64,000 bases of DNA, taken from the NCBI GenBank assembly GCA_020002185.1, contig CM034532.1:52409944-52473943 (forward strand), written 5' to 3'. Both the position numbers and the translations under genes were made by a program. Numbering within the stretch: the first letter of the stretch is position 1; each line of letters begins with the position of its first letter. Origin of the DNA: Paraescarpia echinospica. Lineage: Eukaryota > Annelida > Polychaeta > Sabellida > Siboglinidae. Below the pieces are notes generated by a model. The model worked only from the letters and a program-made list of their open reading frames with translations. It had not been told where the DNA came from and did no database searches. Of this stretch, positions 33,401-45,700 are shown piece by piece.

Positions 33401-36386
33401 AGAACGTTAGAACACACGATTTCTATGACACAATATTTCCAGGTCATGAGTATATAACATAAATGTGATTACATTTGCTACAATGTTTTTTATTTATTAA
33501 CTATAAGCGTGGTGAAAACTTGGTTTACGGCCAGTGTTGAGATGACCAGTATGAGTATGTAATCTAAATACCTGGATATCTTTATAATTTAGAAATAACT
33601 ACATAGATGAAGCTGTGTCACCAGTTCTGCTGTTGCCATGCAGTGACACCAGCAGACAGCTATCATGTTGTGGAGTTGGGGAATGTATATGTACATATAT
33701 TGATATGAATGTATGACAGCTATCTCTCACAACTTATTACTACATATTACCACAAATATTCCAATATTAATATGTGCATTTAGCCATGCATGCTCTTTCT
33801 TTCTTCTACTGCACATGGCATTTCTTTAGAAATAATGAATGAAACATTATTTTTGGTGGCTCATATGAAAGTAACTGGTATGTCTTAATAAGTCACAGAC
33901 ACCTTGAATAAAATGTATGAAAGATATGAATATATATTATGCCCTCTTACTGCTTATGTGTCACAGGTTGACGAGGTTCCCGTAACTAGTTGGCTCAAGT
34001 CTAGATAAGTTCAGAATTAATTAGCTCAGCGCATGTGAAAGATGGCAGCATCAGTGAACAAAGCAGCAAAGAACAGTGAAAATATTAATTTTATTATACA
34101 GGAATAAAGTAAAGAAGTCTTCAACACTGAAGTCTGTCGTAAGTTTAAAAATAATTCTAGTGCCCTCAAAACACCTGTCAAGTACTGATACTCTACAAGT
34201 CCGATTCCACACAGACTCCGTTTACTAACAATGGGTATTATATCTGTCCGAAAGTACCCGGATAACAGTCTCTGGTTCACACAAATGAAGAATATCCTTC
34301 AGGCAATGATGCCTAGCCGACATTATGACACATTCCCTACGTGAGGTTGAGCCACGTAGTCATTAACAGAGTCGGTTCGCCCCTTCTCGGCGGTCTAGTT
34401 TGGCTGCGCGATCCCGTCCGGTCCCCGACAGGTCAGACCGTGCACTGCTCCCCGATCATTGCATTCACGGTGCCATGCTGCTCTGCCACCTTGGCGTCAG
34501 TCACGCTGTCGCACCCCGCCTTGGCCGTTGATCACGCTGTCGCATCCAGCCGCTATGTCTGTAGTTGACACACTTTGCTGCCCCGCTCAGCGTCCAATGA
34601 TTACTGTTGTTCTGGAGACCTCGGCCCACACTGTTATGGACGCCTTCAAACGCACCTGGTTGCCGACACACCTCAGCAGTCTGTCACAGCCTCCACCCAC
34701 CGACCCTCCCAATCGGTTTAACAATGCTGCAACACTACAGAATCCTCTCTGTTTATATCAATTTGTGCTGGGAGTATAATGTCGTTACTCGCCACCCACA
34801 CGACATTACAGTGTCCCGTCTTCCTCTAGGCAATAAGGTAGCAAACTCTTTAAACACTCACTTCTGATCCCCAGGAAGCAGCCTCCTGTATAACGTATCC
34901 TTTTATACTCAGTCACCAATGCATAACACATGACTGGATTTAACCAATCATCGAACATATCAGATGTGGGTCAAGCCCATTATGGGGCACAATTCTGAAA
35001 ATATGCATGTAATTAACTTTAAAAAAAAACCTAACCAATAATGAGATAGTCTGCCGGCAGTGTTGAGTTAATTATAGTCGTTCTTTCAGTTACGTGACAC
35101 AATCTGTTCTGCTTAAAAGTCATGCTAGACTGGCTGGGCTGCCCTACCAAAAAAAGGGAAAGGAAATATGATTCAGAGTACATAAATAGCAGAATACTAC
35201 ATCATGTCAATTGATATTATCCATACTGTAAACTGGGGTCAGCATAAACTTTCTTGTTCTTTTCTTGACCTTGTTGAAGCTTGTTTTGAAGTGACATGGC
35301 ATGTATGAGATGTTCTTGTGTTCTTCAGATTGGCTGGGTGGCTGAGGGGGCAGAAACTGGCTCACCGTTTAATGACGTCAATCTCACAGAGAAGGTCAGT
35401 TGCAGTTAGTGACAAAGTTGACGCACTGTTGTTGGCTAGTTTAACTGAACAGGTGCATTAAGTGATATATTACTCACATTACTATTGGTGTACTATTTTG
35501 TAGAATTCTTCAGTGAAATACCAAACGGATAAAGGCAGTAAGGCATGACAGACCATGCAAATACAGCCACTACTAAACTTTACCATTACCTTGTATGTGT
35601 GGATATTGGTGAAAACAAATATATGTGAGCTGTCCCAACAAACCGAGTATTAATTATAAGGGCCTATTCTGCATGCGAGCCAAAACTAATTGACTAGGTC
35701 ATATAAAAGGTAAAGGTAAGTTCTTATACAGCGCAGTATCCAGTCCTCAGGACTGCTCAAAGCACTTTACACTTTACTTCCTGGCAGACCTAATAAATTA
35801 AACATCATCTCGACATGTGCCATCTATTTTTTGATTTTGGCAGAAATGCACACCTTGTAATCTCAACTTTCAATGTCCAGTTTAGTTTCCTCGACAAATA
35901 ATCCAAAACTAATAAAATACCAAATGTTGTTTTTTCACATACCCCAATTGTTAAACTATATATCAGATACTACTTTACTGAAGATATTTCAACAAATGAG
36001 GTATCATTTTCAAACTTCCCACTTTGCTGTGGAGGTCACATGTGAGATAAACATTCAAATATATATATATGTACATTATATATAAAACATTGTGGCTGTA
36101 CATCTAATTGATAATCATAGCACTTCATGTTTAATTTTCTTGGGGTACATGTCTGTTCTACTCTTTTATGTGGATGTTTGTTTGTATAATACAAACACCT
36201 AAAAACAGTTGTCATAGTTTTTATCACATAGTATGCCTGATATTATGACATGCATAAAGTTGGCACACATTCATCGTTTCACTGTGGCTTCTGTCTTTAT
36301 TCCAGGAATGGGTTGACTACGACGAGAAGGCAAAAGAATCAGTTGGCATTTATGAACTTGAGCACAATTTTGTAAAAGTACATTGA
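30398..36386 (+). CDS. CZIB: CZIB (C1orf123/UPF0587), CXXC zinc-binding protein, complete gene
   Basis: Coding exons: 30,398-30,403; 30,606-30,689; 31,301-31,357; 32,081-32,162; 33,055-33,164; 35,329-35,394; 36,306-36,386. All introns are GT..AG and phases agree, giving ~161 residues against ~160 in human. Landmarks are [19 protein letters not shown], zinc ligands CANC and [41 protein letters not shown], and a C-terminus [17 protein letters not shown] close to the human one. The family is a small conserved eukaryotic zinc-binding protein; its biochemical role is poorly defined. The start is the ATG at 30,398, from which exon 1 codes only Met-Val. Introns carry a 25-bp minisatellite and a 23-bp repeat at an acceptor. 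Confidence 0.95.
30606..30689 (+). CDS. CZIB: CZIB coding exon 2
   Basis: TTTCAG acceptor, 28 codons [16 protein letters not shown] to FRWYLK, donor GTAAAC, phase 0. Confidence 0.95.
31301..31357 (+). CDS. CZIB: CZIB coding exon 3
   Basis: CTTTCAG acceptor, [19 protein letters not shown] with the first CxxC, donor GTGAGT, phase 0. Confidence 0.95.
31630..31836. repeat. 25-bp minisatellite in CZIB intron 3
   Basis: About eight copies of CATCACATGTAGCAGTACCT plus GTGGG, nearly identical. Confidence 0.92.
32081..32162 (+). CDS. CZIB: CZIB coding exon 4
   Basis: GTTTCAG acceptor, [18 protein letters not shown] to ARENSI with the second CxxC, donor GTGGGT, ends in phase 1. Confidence 0.95.
32965..33054 (+). 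repeat. 23-bp repeat ending at CZIB exon 5 acceptor
   Basis: Three full 23-bp units (GACATGTGCTCACTCAGAAT type) followed by GACATGTTGTTGCAG, the exon 5 acceptor itself. Each unit holds CTCAC and a CAG, so each resembles a branch point and 3' splice site. Confidence 0.7.
33055..33164 (+). CDS. CZIB: CZIB coding exon 5
   Basis: TTGCAG acceptor, [20 protein letters not shown] to IDFSPR, donor GTAAAT, ends in phase 0. Confidence 0.95.
34341..34870. other. GC-rich unidentified segment in CZIB intron 5
   Basis: Markedly more GC-rich than its surroundings, with direct repeats such as CACGCTGTCGCA. Short overlapping frames without domains. May be decayed mobile DNA. Confidence 0.35.
35329..35394 (+). 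CDS. CZIB: CZIB coding exon 6
   Basis: TCTTCAG acceptor, [22 protein letters not shown], donor GTCAGT, phase 0. Confidence 0.95.
35707..35775 (-). mobile_element. SINE 3' tail fragment
   Basis: In minus orientation it reads AAAGTGCTTTGAGCAGTCCT, then GCTGTATAAGAACTTACC, matching the tail of the full SINE at 50,449-50,772. Headless fragment. Confidence 0.75.
36306..36386 (+). CDS. CZIB: CZIB coding exon 7 with stop
   Basis: TTCCAG acceptor, [20 protein letters not shown] then NFVKVH and TGA. Confidence 0.95.
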   Translation, partial: EWVDYDEKAKESVGIYELEHNFVKVH

Positions 36387-36809
36387 TGCCGAGATCCTTC
36401 CTCACCAGAGAACTGTAGGACCTCCCCAAGACTGCCAGGGGTGTTATGCTATAGGTTCCAGTATGTCAATTGGACTTACATCAGACTCACACACCTGCTG
36501 GATAACCAAACTTACAGGAGGTCTGTGTAAACTGTACCACAATTCAAGGTCTATACCTACGTAGGGTCCAATGTAAATTTACTTCAATGGCTGATGGATA
36601 TACTGAAGGACCACCAACTCTTGCAATATTGTGGTTTTTGTAAAACATCAAATGGTGCAATCAAATGAACTGAGTACAATAGTTTGCCATCACAAAGTTG
36701 AGTAGACCTGTTAAGAAGTTTGTTGTATATTTGTGAGAGGAAAATGTGTTTATTGAGCATAGCTTTAATAACTTTTAATGTGTATCTTACAAATATGGAT
36801 GGCTGTATA

Positions 36810-36815
36810 ATTAAA
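36810..36815 (+). promoter_or_regulatory. Candidate polyadenylation signal of CZIB
   Basis: ATTAAA ~420 bp after the stop. An AATAAA near 37,650 is an alternative. Neither can be chosen from sequence alone. Confidence 0.25.
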
Positions 36816-37254
36816 AGTACATCAGGTAACACAGTATTTTCTGGATCAGTTTTTGCAAAACAAATTCAGTGGTTTTGTTGAAAACTACTAAAAGGATTAC
36901 TGGTAGTTTATTTACCTGCATTAAGAATCTTCATATTTATTTGCATTCAATCAAGGAGTCCTGATTTGAATTGATAGCAAAATCCATGGTACCAGTGTTG
37001 TCAAGAGAAGTGGGGTGTGCCAAGCATGAGAAGATATTGGAACTGCTGTCGTGTATCTTCCCTGGTCACATTTTTCGTCTACCTGGCTTAACTTATTATC
37101 CTATTTGCAAATATCATTTATTGGGGGGCCGGCTATTCCACTTGGCTATGGTGCATGGGAACAATAACACCTTCTTATATTGTGCATGGTCAGAGGGAAG
37201 ATCGTACCCGATGTATGATGTTATTTTGGCGCTCATTTGCATTATGAGCTATCT

Positions 37255-37475
37255 TTATAAGTGCCGAAACTCATCTAGCATTTCTTGTAGAAGTTGGTGC
37301 ATCTCCAGCAGATAGTCAGGGTCCTGTATGCTGTAGTTATCGCAGTCATACATTGCTAAGTTGGGAAGCTTGCAACTGAAAGGGTGGTTCCATGCAGAGT
37401 CTGTCACATAGGGTCCGGGTGAACATTGGAAGAATGGAGACCATCTCCGCATTGCTCCACCAGAAAGTAAAGGTT
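37255..37475 (-). CDS. Unidentified open frame, possible exon
   Basis: The minus-strand frame reads RRTKPLLSGGAMRRWSPFFQ, then LPNLAMYDCDNYSIQDPDYL and ends LLQEMLDEFRHL with a stop. The composition is protein-like, with an amphipathic C-terminal helix, unlike the low-complexity frames nearby. I recognise no family. It could be the end of a retroelement protein or an exon of a small gene. There is no clear acceptor. Confidence 0.25.
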
Positions 37476-37559
37476 TTGTTCTCCTTGTGTGTGTCCAACA
37501 GCATTGAAATTACAGGATTTTTAATATTGTTGTTACAGTATGAACTTCATTAGGGTTAG

Positions 37560-38260
37560 TCTAAGGCCAGACACCTCAGGAGAAATAGGGTTTTTGACAA
37601 AAATACTAAAAATGGTTTTGTCAGATTATACCTTTGTACGAATACTATCAATAAAGTTCATTGCTATAACAACTACATACCTCTAAGTGAGTTTTAGTCA
37701 TGGATCAAACATGTCGATATCAAGTAATTAAATCCATTATGCAATCTTTGATGGCCATTTCCTCAAAAAAATGTTTCTAAAATGTCTGCATTTGGAAATG
37801 GGATATCTGAAAAATCTTAATTGTATATCATAATTACCCCCAGTGTTGTAGTCGGCAGAATCTGCTGTGTGAAATGATCAGACACTTAAAATCATCAATA
37901 GTTTGAAAGATATAAGTATATTTGTGGCCAAAAACCATGTTTTTTCCAGAACTTTACAAATTATTTTTAAAATATAAACAAAACGTATGGGAAAATGCTC
38001 CGATCATCTCACAATAGAATGTATACAGAACATGGATTTGCTACAATTCAAATTATATATATGCTCAAAAAAGAATGGCAGTGTTTCAAAATTTGCCAAT
38101 ATTGGCTCAAAATGGTGGCCATTTTGTTTGTTACCATGAAAATGGTGGTCTGGCCAAAAAATGTTCAATATATTTTTCACTCTGTATGATCCATTCCATA
38201 CTTTGGCCAGGAAAAATTGCACAATTTGCACAAATTAAAAATAATCCTATCTACATGCCA
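37560..38260 (+). repeat. Dispersed repeat R2, copy 1
   Basis: Contains ACATACCTCTAAGTGAGTTT, TCTTTGATGGCCATTTCCTC and CCATGAAAATGGTGGTCTGG. The same segments in the same order and orientation are at 53,290-54,187. Confidence 0.6.
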
Positions 38261-38526
38261 TGTCTTAGATTTTTGGCAGAATGTCATGTGACAGCAGTGG
38301 TCTCACACAGTGATCAAAGAGATGCTATATTACAAGCTGAAGGCTTTTTTGCAAAGTATTATGTATTGTCGTCATTGTTTGGGTCATTTTGTGCATGCCA
38401 TGGTCATATTAAGTTTTTAATACTGTTTTAATGACATTTTGAATTGCTGAGTTTTGTCTACATAATTGTATCATAATGACAGAACAATTCCAAATATGGG
38501 TCACACATAATTATGTATGTACCTAC

Positions 38527-38530
<4 letters not shown>

Positions 38531-38576
<46 letters not shown>
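38531..38576. repeat. (CA)n microsatellite
   Basis: About 23 CA dinucleotides. Confidence 0.95.
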
Positions 38577-38577
<1 letters not shown>

Positions 38578-39194
38578 CTGTACACCAAAGAAAGTGAAAT
38601 GCAGGAGTAAAAACTGGTTGTATTGAAACTAATAACCAGCATAAACATTGGTATCTTATTGGTGCTTTCTCTACCAAGTCACTAATTACAAATGTTCAAC
38701 AGTCGTTCGATTCCAACAGACATCCGTTGGAAAGACGAGCTTGGAAATATACAACATTCACATTTCTGTCTACAACCGCCTGTGTCATTACACCAACTGT
38801 CTGTATGGACACTTGTTTCTTGTAAGAAGATTGGCTGCATGTAACACAAATCAGACAGATTGTTCTGTGTTACTCTACATGAGATGCTAATGATTGTCGA
38901 GCACCATAATGTCCTTGCTTGCAACCTTCCTCTCATGAACACAATTTCACCTGCAAGCAGAGAGCAAAAGTGAGGCTTCAGCATGACACTGGCAGTAAGT
39001 GTGACATATGAGAACAATCATGTTAAATCATGAAGATTATCACATATGACAAATTAAACAAAGTACAAAAGGAGGTAAACCAACTGTGAACTAGGTAACG
39101 ATGAAGCATTCAGTGAACAGTAACATCACAAAGAGTTATGCGGTTAGAAACATACTACAGCACGGCCAGTTTAGGGCTCGCTCACAATTGTTAC

Positions 39195-41340
39195 CTTCAA
39201 TTTTGCATAGACATATCTTAGGGCACTGCCACTATGCACGAGAAATCTGTATTTGATTTTATCATTTTAAGGGCTCCCTAGGGCCTCCAAGGACCCCAAA
39301 ACTGGTAAAAATGTAACATTTTGCCTATTTTTTCAAAAACTGTTCAGCACCTTTTTTTCTAATTTTGCATGTATGTATCTTAGGGTGCTGCCACTATATA
39401 CAAGAAATCTGTATTTGATTGAATCATTCTAAGGGCACCTAAGGAGCCCCCAAAGTGCACAAGTTTTACATTATCTAGTGATGTAGTTTTGAGAAGGGCT
39501 CTTGAGACCACCCCAACAGTAGATTTTGTTTAATGTGCCAGAAAGCCAGCAGCATGACTAAACTTTGCAGCCTAGTGCTACTGTTCCATTGAGACCTTGA
39601 CTAATCTTTAATGGGTCACAGGGTCCAGGCAGAGTAGACACACTTGACCCCTGTTAGACTGAACAGTTGCCTAAAACTTTTAAACTGTATCTTCAAAACT
39701 ATTGATTTTCAATAATTGCAAGTTGTGTTTATTTTTATGTTCATTTAATTATTATAAAATGGTGTGACGGTTGTGTCTATTGGTTAAAGATGTATTGTCT
39801 ATAGAAACCTGTATGTGACAAACATAGAAAATTTATATTCTGTCACCTGTAGGTGACAAACATAGAAAATTAATATTCTGGACAACTATAGAGTGAAATA
39901 TCCTACACTTTATTGATATCAAATGCATTCTACTGTTCTGTTTACGCTTGCCATGCCTTGTGTAGACAGTACTGTGTAAATCAATTGTATCAATATAGAC
40001 TAATAATTACAGATTCACAATATAGTTGACACCTGAAACAACCAAATGTCAACCATTAGAAGAGTTGACATAGTTCCACTATACACAAGCAAGAAATCTG
40101 TATTTGATTGAATCATTCTAGTGTCATCAGCATATAGTAGAACATACATTTTCTACATCATCATCACTAAGGTTGTTGTAAATTTCACCAGCTGCCATGT
40201 CAAGTCCGTTATAATTGTGACTAACAGTGTTCAAAATTATTCAGGTAAATAGCAAATAACAAAGGACACAAATTTTCTCCTTGCCATACCTCTACATCAC
40301 ATGAGAAGAAGGCTGACACAGTCTGGCCCTGATTTATACATGATTTAGCATTTTTTTACATGTTGTATACAACTTTCAACACATTACCATTAATACCGCA
40401 TGCAATTATCTTAGACCACAGTGAGGACCGGTCTACTAAATCAAATGCTTTCTTATAATCGATGAAGGCACAATAAAGCCTTTTGCGTCGAGACAAATAC
40501 AATTAAACCAATACCCCATCTGAACACTGCCTGTTCTTCACCTATTACATTCGCTTTGTTTAGGTATGTGGTCAGTCTGGTGTTCTGAACAATCACTAAG
40601 GATTAATGAACACTTGTGCAGAATGTCACCCACTTGGCAGGTTGAATTGATCTATTCAGCAATGAGGACACTGCTTAGGCCTGACTCTGGACACAGTCAC
40701 TCACAGTGTTGTGTATTGTCTTAGTTGGTGCATTGAGCTAATCTACTTGACCATGAATCAGTGGTGGCTCTGGTTGTATATTACACCCAGCTGTGGAGCT
40801 AAGATTCTCTGCCTGCTATTGTTTGATGGAAACTGTGACTAATCTGTAATTGGTCACTGGCAGTAGCTTGTGTCAACAGACAGCATTAAGCCACTAGACC
40901 CCTGTTAAACTGGACAACTGCCTGTAGGTTTTAAACTGTGCCAAACAGTGAGTCTACCTTTTGCTCTCAAATAATCTGTCCTCTTAGTTTGACACATAAA
41001 GACATAATCTGGCATAACTTGATAAGTCTTTGTGGCAGCACATTTGTACTTCCAGTGTATCATTGCAACATAACATACATATTACATACTGTGTGCCACA
41101 TTTGAATGTTGTGCATGTAATATTTCCATGCAATCCATTTGCATATATAATGTAAAACTTCAACAGCCGTTTTCTTCATTTTCACTTTTTGACCTCTGCC
41201 ATGTTCAATGCTCCATAATTTCGCCAATTTTTGTAGCAGTCATAATTTTTGAAATAGTGTAAAGCACCCTACCAAACCTTTACAAGGATGTAAGAAAACA
41301 ATGTTACAATTTTTCCGACTTATCACTCATTTGGTCAGCC
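39195..41340 (-). mobile_element. Repeat R1, copy 2 (inverted)
   Basis: Reverse-complement counterpart of 4,520-6,520 along nearly its whole length. It includes the same RT fragment (about 40,190-40,500) and the same start, GGCTGACCAAATGAGTGATA, at 41,340. Intact copies of this family may exist elsewhere in the genome. Confidence 0.8.
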
Positions 41341-41354
41341 CATTTTTTTTTTAA

Positions 41355-41755
41355 TGTTTTCACCAACTAATATAAACCAAATCATTTTGTATACTATGAT
41401 GCACTGTTTGTAAATATTGTTGTAGTAATTATTTATTCGCCACAAAAATGAAAATATGGTAATTATATATAACGATGTTTCTAAATTGCATTTATCCAGA
41501 CAGATCACCATTTGTTTTCACATATATAATTACAATATATTACCGTACAATATATATATATATATACAGTTAATAAATGATGTATCCATTACATTATATT
41601 TGTTTGGATAAATACAATTTAGAAACATCGTTATATAATTCCCATGTTTTTTTGAGCGAATAAATAATTACAAAAAAAATAAATAAATTTACAAACAGTG
41701 CATCATAGTATAAAAAATGATTTGGTTCATATTCCTTGGTGAAAACATAAAAAAA
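41355..41755. repeat. ~400-bp inverted repeat, ~150-bp arms
   Basis: The left arm (AACCAAATCATTTTGTATAC, then GATGCACTGTTTGTAAAT, ATAACGATGTTTCTAAATTG) reappears inverted at about 41,607-41,755. Arms surround ~100 bp of AT-rich, (TA)n-containing loop. Confidence 0.8.
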
Positions 41756-41764
41756 GTGTAAAGA

Positions 41765-41872
41765 AAATCAATGGTTTGGTGTCGTGATTGAACCGGCGTC
41801 ACCCGATTACAAAATAAATGCCAAGGAATCAACGCCTTTACCAACTGAGCTAGCAGGACCAACAGAAATTCG
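41765..41872 (-). mobile_element. tRNA-like head of a SINE
   Basis: In minus orientation: GTCCTGCTAGCTCAGTTGGT (box A) ... GCCGGTTCAATCACGACACC (box B). The spacing is right but the cloverleaf is imperfect, and it leads into the right arm of the adjacent inverted repeat. I read it as a tRNA-derived SINE whose body is that arm. Confidence 0.6.
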
Positions 41873-42476
41873 CTGACTGATTTAAGTTGTTATGATAAAT
41901 TGTACAACTCCTCCTTCATACATCGTTATTCTTCTGATATTATAAGATTATACACTTATACATGTTACTTTCTGTAGCTGGATACAATAAATGTTTGTTA
42001 TGTATGTTTATTGGTGTAGATTATCTCCCGTTGGTTGCATCCGATGTATTTATTCTAAAAATGAGCCCAAGCTCGGCGAAACCTAGTCGACTTATAGGCC
42101 CATTCGCATTCAATGTTTTGACTAAAATTGGATTCATGTGGAACTGTAAGATAACTGCTTGTTCCTCTAGGGTGACTAGTGTTTGTATTACATTGGAATA
42201 TCGCATAATAACTCATTTTGACACTCATTTCGACCCGAAAGCTATCCTTGTAAAGATGCTCCGAATGCATGGAAAGGGTCAGCCTGATGCGACTATGAGT
42301 CATATGTGATGTCACATCTCGGCATCCCGAAAAGCGCGCCAAAAATATGCATATTCGAAAATGTCCGGATGCACAGCATAAAATGTGGAATTTCTAATTC
42401 ATTAAATTTGTTGGCTTGATGGACATAAAAATAGATAGCAGGATGTTATATAATATGAATTCAAGCCATATATGTT

Positions 42477-42482
42477 TTTATT
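42477..42482 (-). promoter_or_regulatory. Candidate polyadenylation signal of CHERP
   Basis: AATAAA on the minus strand ~90 bp after the CHERP stop codon. Confidence 0.4.
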
Positions 42483-42571
42483 CTCTTTAACAGTAGCTAT
42501 GAATAACACTTTATGGTAGGCTGTAATCGATATCAGCCATGTTGCAGTTAGCTACTTACATACATACATAC

Positions 42572-42759
42572 CTATGCATCCTCCTTGGCACGCATGCGCT
42601 GAACAAAGCCCTTTGCCTTGCTCTTGCGGAACTGTTCAAATGGGTCGTTGACAGCAATGCCAATGCCTCTGTACATGTCAGTCTTGTCCCGCACCTCGGC
42701 CGTCTCAACTGGGTCCATACGACCCTGCTCCGACGACCCCAGGCCCTTGCCACTCCAGC
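42572..42759 (-). CDS. CHERP: CHERP last coding exon (G-patch)
   Basis: GGACAG acceptor, WSGKGLGSSEQGRMDPVETA, then RDKTDMYRGIGIAVNDPFEQ and FVQRMRAKEDA, stop TAG. Matches the human C-terminus in order and spacing. Confidence 0.97.
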
Positions 42760-45700
42760 CTGTCCAACAACATCAGACACTTATGACACAAGGCCCTTGC
42801 CACCCCAGCCTGTACAACAACATCAGACACTTATGATCCCAGGCCCTTGCCACCCCAGCCTGTACAACACAAGACACTTATGATCCCAGGCCCTTGCCAC
42901 CCTGGCCTATACAACAACATGAGAAACTTATGACCCCAGGCCCTTGCCACTCCAGCCTGTACAACAACATGAGACACTTATGACCCCAGGCCCTTGCCAC
43001 CCTAGCCTATACAGCACGAGACACTTGTGATCCCAGGCCCTTGCCACTCCAGCCTGTACAACAACATGAGACACTTATGACCCTAGGCCATTGCCACCCC
43101 AGCCTGTACAACAACATGAGACACTTATAAGAGAATATGCACATCACGCATGCACAAGGTTCCTAAAAGAGACACTTGACATGACAAGACATGGCTCTAT
43201 TGAGACTAGTTGTCACTCACCCATCTTCATGAGTAGTTGATGTCCCCTGTTCTCTGAGCCGAGTCTTGCTTCAGGAGGCTGACTGCTCTGGAACGTCTCT
43301 TGACTTCTGCCAAACCAAACAAGCATACGTACACTGCACTGGACACCACTACTGGCAGGTTCATTTCAACCGCAGGTAGACAGGTAACCTGCTTGTTGCA
43401 CTAAAATATTAAATAAGTTTTTGACTATTTTCAAGTTGCATTGACATTTTCAAATTTACAAACAGTTCAGTATTCATGTTGGGATGGGGGACAGTAAATT
43501 TTTAGTTCAAGGCACGATTTTCGAAGCAATGCTTATACATGACATCATGGTGCAACGTTGATCGAAATGTTGCAAAATTATAAATGCACCTGTAATTTAA
43601 CATGTGCGAAACTATATATATATATACGACTCTGAGAGAAATGATTTGTTGTTAAGAGTGAATGAATGACATGTGTAAAATGTGTGCTCACTGGAAGGTT
43701 GGAGGTGTCACGCTCCTCTCCCGAGACAAAGAACGTCTGCGCGGTGGGGGTGGTGACGGCGAGCGTGACTGCGATCGTGATCTAGACTGTGACCGCGACT
43801 GTGAACGTGGTCTAGACTTTGAGCGTGACCGAGAGCTTCGTTGGTATGGCAAGTCAGTATCTGATGGCGGTGACCTTGACCTTTACACACGACATGAATG
43901 TACTGTAGTCATCTTGTGAAAACACAGATTCCTTAGAAGTGCTTATATAATAATGAACATATCCATTGGTTACTCTATAACGAGGTTATTTAATACAGTA
44001 ATTATTTATACATTTACAGCAATAGTTACTATTTTCTTTAATTAGTTTGCAACTGTCAAATATGTTAAATTCAAGAGAGATCAGTATAAAAGTAAAAACA
44101 ACTACCTACAATATTGCGCTCGTAATGAATACAAGAATATAACATATATTGTTAAATTAATCTGTTCTACTGTTTGATATTGTGTGCCCTCACCTATAAC
44201 ATTTCTAGGCAGAACAAAACTCAACAGCATTGTGCAAGAGATGTATAATACCACAATAAAAATGTAGATAATGAGGAATTTCCCTTACCTTTCTTTTCTC
44301 TCGCAACTTAGCCACCTTCGCCTGCGAGGCCGAGGTGGTGGTGACCTTGAAGTTGACCTAGAGCGTGACCTTGAATGAGACCTCGAGCTTGACCTTGAGC
44401 TACGACCAGCCTCCCGACGCTGGTCTTCTTTTGCACGCTTAGCACGTTGCTTTGCTCGAAAGAATTCGTACAGTCCTAGTTTCTCCCATCCGTCGCTGCA
44501 CAAGCAAGAGCATTCACGTACATCTGGGTTCAATCTATGGCAGATCTGTGTGGGTTTCTGCACACGAACCAGTAGCATACCACTGAAGAAATATCATGTT
44601 AAAGAAGGTGATAAATCTATTTATACAAAACAATGTGGTGATAAACAAATGTGTAGTCCAAAATTGACTAACATGCTTCATGGTTCTGGCTGTTGCATTA
44701 ACAATATCAAATAGGTTAGTAATATTTTATGTCTCTGTAGTTCAGACAGGATGTTTTGTTGAAATAATGGAATATTAATAATAATGGTAATACATTTTAT
44801 TTTACATATGGCCAGATGAAAAATTATTTGTGGCCAGACCTGGGGCCAAAGTACTCGGTACTCATGTATTCGAGTACATTTTTGAAGTACTCGTACTCAT
44901 GAAACTTATGGGTCATGGACTCGTACTCGTACTCATACTCATTGTACTCAGATTTTACGAGTACATTACGAGTACATCTGAGTACTTTCTCAATATGTAT
45001 GGTAGAAAATAAATATATTTGGTTATAAAATGAAACTTTCCTGAAATATTTAAATGTTCAACTATTTTTTAAATACTTTGTTATTTCTGATAGTATACAA
45101 CCTTACCATCCCTACACATCCCAGTGCATCCTCATTCTCTGATAACAATGACTATGATACCCAAACATGGCAACAGGCAGCATCTTTCCCCAGTCAGAAA
45201 CACCCTGTTAAGCAAACAATAATTGTAGGCTAGCAGTTCAGACCATAAACCTGTTTGTTTAATTAAGCCATAAAGATTCAATTAGCAGTTAACCCACCAG
45301 TTAGACAGGAAATGCCTTTGATGTAGTATGGAGACCATGCCACTTGGCACTGGCTGACAGTGTTAACTGCTAAGAGGAAGACTGGCAGTTCTTGTTCTTA
45401 GCAGTTAGCACTAACTAGTAGAAGTAAGGTGGCTCAAGTCAGACTGCCTCCTACACTAGTATAATCCCATGCCAGCAGCCTGGCTAAAAAGTCCAAAGGG
45501 GATGCTGAGCCTGTTATGTGGACATGTCCTAACCCTCTCAACAACTAGTAGTCTATGATCAGAAAATATAAATTGCAAACTTATAACATCAGCAGATTGC
45601 TGACTGTAGAGGTGAACGAATACCTCAGTCAGCCATGTACAGATCGTCACAGTGACCCACTGCAGTTCTAAGTTTTCCAACTCTGGCTCAAGTGGTCCAA

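Noticed and set aside
41765..41872. A functional minus-strand tRNA gene
   Set aside because: The cloverleaf is imperfect and the sequence leads into a repeat arm, so it is better read as a SINE head.
43662..43919. Plus-strand frame rich in Arg/Asp dipeptides (ERDCDRDLDCDRDCERGL)
   Set aside because: It is the antisense shadow of the CHERP SR exon at 43,692-43,880.
44830..45012. 60-codon plus-strand frame
   Set aside because: Lies in the TACTCG array at the end of the hAT element.
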